A stretch of 7,548 nt of DNA, taken from the NCBI GenBank assembly GCA_038244055.1, contig JBBRTW010000368.1, positions 1-7,548 of the forward strand, written 5' to 3'. A program made the position numbers and the translations under genes. Shown here one piece after another: positions 4,708 to 7,548 of this stretch. Every line of letters starts with the position of its first letter. Within the stretch, counting starts at the first letter, position 1. The DNA is from DASPKW01 sp038244055. Lineage in GTDB: Bacteria > Planctomycetota > Phycisphaerae > Tepidisphaerales > Tepidisphaeraceae. A model generated the notes under the pieces. The model ran no database searches and had not been told where the DNA came from. It worked only from the letters and a program-made list of their open reading frames with translations.

Positions 4708-7548
4708 ATGCTGCAGGGTAGTGGTAAAAGCGCGGCCGTTGAGATGGGGTCCCGGCGGCCTTGGGGCCGGGCACCCGAGGGGCGGTATATGGCCGAGGCG
4801 CTGGAGCGGCGGCTAATGCTCTCGGCCGGCGCGTCGGTGTCGCCGCAGCCACCGTTACCGAATGTGGAATCGAATCTCTGGGCGATGTACGAGCAATCGC
4901 GTTCCCCGGCACTGGCCGGCGCGGCTCTGTCGGCGGGGTCATCATTCCAGCAGGGCACGGGCGGTGCGGTGGGGCTCTCGGTATACACCCGGACGGCGGA
5001 TGTGGAGGCGGTGGCGGAGCAGTTGCGGGGCCTGGGCGCATCGGTGCGCGGGATGGATGGGCGGTATCGTCTGATCGAGGCCTATGCGGCGCTGGCGGAC
5101 GTGCCGGCGATTGCGGGGTTGGCGGGCGTGCAGGCGGTCATGCCGATGTACAAGCCGGCGACGTTCGCGGGTTCGGTGCAAACGCAGGGGGATGGGCTCG
5201 TGAATGGGCCGGCGGTGCGGACGGCTGCTGGAAGCTATCCCGGATACGATGGAACGGGCGTGAAAGTGGGAGTGCTGAGCGATTCGGCGTACAACCTGTC
5301 GGCGTCGCAGGCCAGCGGCGATTTGCCGGCGGGGGTGGATAACTATTTGAACGTCGGACTGTCCGATGAAGGGCGGGCGCTGATGGAGATCGTTCACGAT
5401 GTCGCGCCGGGGGTGCAGTTGGCGTTTCACTCGGGGGTGGAGAGCGAATTATCATTTGCGACGGGAATCGATCGGCTGGTGGCCGCGGGGAGCAACATCA
5501 TCGTGGATGACATCGGTTATCCTACCGAGCCGTTTTTTCAGGATGGCATCATCGCCCAGGCGGTGGACCGGGCGGCGGCGGCCGGGGTGACTTACATTTC
5601 ATCCGCGGGGAATTACGCGGATTCGGCGTATGAAGCATCGTACTCAGGGGTCGGCGGGTTTCACGACTTCGATCCCGGGCCGGGGGTGGATACGTTTCAG
5701 CGCATCTCCCTGCCGGCGGTTCCGGTTGGGTTTACGCGAACGTACTACGCGGTGCTGCAATGGGATCAGCCGTTTTATTCGGGCGGCGTGACCAGCGATT
5801 TCAATTTTGCACTGTACGCCGACAATGGAACGACCGTACTCGCACAAGCCAACACGAATAACATTGCGACGCAAAAGCCGATTGAGATCTTGTCCTGGGT
5901 GCAGAAGAACAGGGACGACACAACGCCGAACCTGGCGATACAGCTTCAGAGCGGCGCGACGACCGCCCATTTGAAGTATGTGATTCTGGCGGCGGATGCG
6001 GTGATCGATGAATACGCGACGCATTCCTCAACGACGGTCGGCCACGCGGCGGCCGCAGGGGCAATCGCGGTGGGGGCCGTGCCGTATGAGGCGCCGACGA
6101 CAATCGAGCCCTTCAGCGCAAGAGGCTCATCGCCGACGATTTATCTGGGGCCGACGGGAAATGTGCTGGCGACGCCGCAGGTGCGCGCCAAGCCGGACCT
6201 GGTGGGTCCGGACGATGTCAACACGAGTTTTTTCGGTACGGATAATGCGAGCGATGCGGATACGTTCCCGAATTTCAGCGGGACCTCCGCCTCTGCGCCG
6301 CATGTGGCGGGGGTGGCGGCGCTGCTGCTTTCCGCTAACCGGCATCTGACGCCGGCCCAGTTGCGCGGCATCCTGACCGGCTCGGCGGGCGATCTGGGCG
6401 CGCCGGGGTGGGATAGCACCTTTGGATTTGGGATGGTCGATGCGCAGGCGGCGCTGCCGGGTGCGCTGGCGGCGGCGGATACGACAGCGCCGACAGCGAA
6501 ATTAATCACGCCGGCGGCGACGCATGGCTGGGGTGTATCCAAGGTTGCGGTGCAGTTTTCCGAGCCGATGGACGTAACGGCGGCGGGAACGTCGGCGAAC
6601 TACCGGCTGGTTAGTGCGGGGGTGGATGGTGCATTTGATACGGGAGACGACCAGACAATCGCGGCAACCGTGGCATATGACGATCTGCTCCGCGCGGCCA
6701 CGCTGACGAGCCCGCTGCTGGGGCGTGGGAACTATCGGCTGACGCTGGATGCGACGGGCGGACTGATGGATCCTGCGGGGAATGCGCTGAACGGAGGCGC
6801 GGATCAATCGCTCTCGTTTACCGTCACGGGGAAGTCGGCGATTCAGCAGGTGCAGGGGGCGGACCATGTAAGCGTTCGGCCGGATGGGACGGCGGTGATG
6901 GTTTATGCGAATAACCCGCCTGCCTTTTCGCTGGAGGGACAATTTGGAGGAAGTTGGGGGCAGTGGCAGGTGGGGACATACGATGCGGGCGGCGCGGCGG
7001 CGGGGCCTTTTCTGTCAGCACCGGCCTACCATTACCTGGACCTCAACGTCAGGCCGACAGGAACGGACGTGGCGGTGAATGCAAGTGGCGGGGCGATGGT
7101 GTTTTCGGATTATTGGCGCGAGAACGAATACACCGTCGGTGTCCAGCGGCTTGATGCGGCCGGGCGGCCCATCGGAACGGTGGGGCTGGCGATGTCGCCT
7201 GCGGGTCCCAAGATCTCCCTTACAGCGCCCGCACGGGTGTCGATGAATGCCGCGGGGCGGTTTGCCGTGGTCAGCGGTGGGTGGCTGGATTTCGGACACA
7301 CGCAGACCTACGCGCGACTCAGCCTGTTCGATGCCGCGGGAACCGGCGGCTCGGAGATCATCGTCAGCGAGCGGGCGGGCGCATCCGTTCCCGTCGTGGC
7401 CAGCACACCCGGCGGCGGGGCGATCGTGGCCTGGCAGTACGATGCTTCAACCGGTTATGACGGCGGCGGGGCGTCGATCTATGCCCGGCGGTACGATGTC
7501 GCCGGCAATGCACTGGGCGGAGAATTCCGCGTCAATACGACGACCGCG
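4708..7548 (+). CDS. Extracellular subtilase-type serine protease with LEPR-XLL-like N-terminus, Ig-like domain and repeats; 3' end missing
   Basis: The frame is open for 947 codons to the window edge. Numbering from ATG 4708, residues 32-41 read LERRLMLSAG, like the planctomycete LEPR-XLL motif, after a basic stretch (SRRPWGR). Residues about 92-150 look like an I9-type propeptide. The catalytic domain follows: Asp192 in GVLSDSAY, His230 in EIVHDVAP, Asn302 in SSAGN (oxyanion hole) and Ser527 in SGTSASAPHVAG. An inserted beta-rich domain of about 115 residues (318-431) lies between Asn302 and Ser527. Residues 591-708 form an SbsA/Big_5-type Ig-like domain (VQFSEPMD, DGAFDTGDD). From about 713 onward there are FDAAG-type repeats. 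The protein is probably exported and degrades peptides outside the cell or in the envelope. The exact start is uncertain (ATG 4744 and 4789 are alternatives). The subfamily uses SDS and HDVAP in place of the classic DTG and HGT motifs and resembles peptidases labelled S8 or S53-like. The gene's C-terminus lies outside the window. Confidence 0.92.
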   Translation, partial: MLQGSGKSAAVEMGSRRPWGRAPEGRYMAEALERRLMLSAGASVSPQPPLPNVESNLWAMYEQSRSPALAGAALSAGSSFQQGTGGAVGLSVYTRTADVEAVAEQLRGLGASVRGMDGRYRLIEAYAALADVPAIAGLAGVQAVMPMYKPATFAGSVQTQGDGLVNGPAVRTAAGSYPGYDGTGVKVGVLSDSAYNLSASQASGDLPAGVDNYLNVGLSDEGRALMEIVHDVAPGVQLAFHSGVESELSFATGIDRLVAAGSNIIVDDIGYPTEPFFQDGIIAQAVDRAAAAGVTYISSAGNYADSAYEASYSGVGGFHDFDPGPGVDTFQRISLPAVPVGFTRTYYAVLQWDQPFYSGGVTSDFNFALYADNGTTVLAQANTNNIATQKPIEILSWVQKNRDDTTPNLAIQLQSGATTAHLKYVILAADAVIDEYATHSSTTVGHAAAAGAIAVGAVPYEAPTTIEPFSARGSSPTIYLGPTGNVLATPQVRAKPDLVGPDDVNTSFFGTDNASDADTFPNFSGTSASAPHVAGVAALLLSANRHLTPAQLRGILTGSAGDLGAPGWDSTFGFGMVDAQAALPGALAAADTTAPTAKLITPAATHGWGVSKVAVQFSEPMDVTAAGTSANYRLVSAGVDGAFDTGDDQTIAATVAYDDLLRAATLTSPLLGRGNYRLTLDATGGLMDPAGNALNGGADQSLSFTVTGKSAIQQVQGADHVSVRPDGTAVMVYANNPPAFSLEGQFGGSWGQWQVGTYDAGGAAAGPFLSAPAYHYLDLNVRPTGTDVAVNASGGAMVFSDYWRENEYTVGVQRLDAAGRPIGTVGLAMSPAGPKISLTAPARVSMNAAGRFAVVSGGWLDFGHTQTYARLSLFDAAGTGGSEIIVSERAGASVPVVASTPGGGAIVAWQYDASTGYDGGGASIYARRYDVAGNALGGEFRVNTTTA
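6844..7548 (+). repeat. Tandem protein repeats of about 57 residues in the protease C-terminal region
   Basis: Four units share the end pattern [YLF]-D-x-x-G: TYDAGGAAAG, RLDAAGRPIG, LFDAAGTGGSE and RYDVAGNALGGE. Their aspartate codons start at 6982, 7153, 7330 and 7495, spaced 171, 177 and 165 bases (57, 59 and 55 residues). Each unit starts with a strand like VSVRPDGTAVMV or VSMNAAGRFAVV. The size and strand pattern suggest beta-propeller blades. The DNA itself is not a close repeat, so the units are old. The array continues past the window. Confidence 0.65.

Noticed and set aside
4434..5041. Two overlapping minus-strand frames covering the gap and the start of the protease
   Set aside because: Their products are Pro/Arg/Ser-rich low-complexity sequences opposite the protease N-terminus, with no recognisable motif. 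A short stretch with several cysteines near 4500-4600 does not form a known pattern.
4761..5342. Gly-rich 193-codon plus-strand frame inside the protease
   Set aside because: It is a shifted reading of GC-rich protease codons; the protease frame shows propeptide and catalytic motifs across the same bases.
1..7548. CRISPR arrays, tRNA or rRNA genes, insertion-sequence ends
   Set aside because: I saw no regularly spaced direct repeats, tRNA-like cloverleaf, rRNA sequence, transposase motif or terminal inverted repeats.

Overview
The window is GC-rich, bacterial-looking DNA with tightly packed genes. It most resembles a chromosome segment of a Planctomycetota bacterium. The main clue is the large secreted-type protein on the right: it carries an LEPR-XLL-like N-terminal motif (LERRLMLSAG), a subtilase domain, a bacterial Ig-like domain and FDAAG-type repeats, a combination I associate with planctomycetes. 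This assignment is an inference from protein style; there is no rRNA or other marker in the window.

Layout. Positions 1-347 hold no gene I can support with confidence; at most there is the 5' end of a minus-strand gene running off the left edge. At 348-2452 two plus-strand genes overlap by the four bases ATGA. The first is a 589-residue protein that joins a GNAT/FemAB-like acyltransferase (about residues 1-400), through a Pro/Ala-rich linker, to a four-helix EamA/SMR-type membrane domain. The second is a separate 112-residue EamA/SMR-type protein. At 2467-3303, on the minus strand and tail-to-tail with them, lies a divergent arginase/ureohydrolase-fold enzyme. At 3355-4290, head-to-head with the ureohydrolase across a 51-bp gap, lies a membrane fatty-acid desaturase with three histidine boxes. 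A gap of about 417 bp follows. From about 4708 an extracellular subtilase-type protease is open to the right edge, at least 947 codons long with no stop.

How the genes may work together. The four left genes form a compact set: an acyltransferase, two half-size small-molecule or lipid exporter subunits (one fused to the acyltransferase), a hydrolase of the guanidino/amidino-cleaving fold, and an acyl-chain desaturase. My working hypothesis is a pathway that makes an acylated amine or amino-acid lipid, adjusts its acyl chain, and moves it across the inner membrane through a heterodimeric ArnE/ArnF-like carrier. The families are read from the sequence; the joint pathway is inference. The protease gene looks unrelated and is probably a separate transcription unit.
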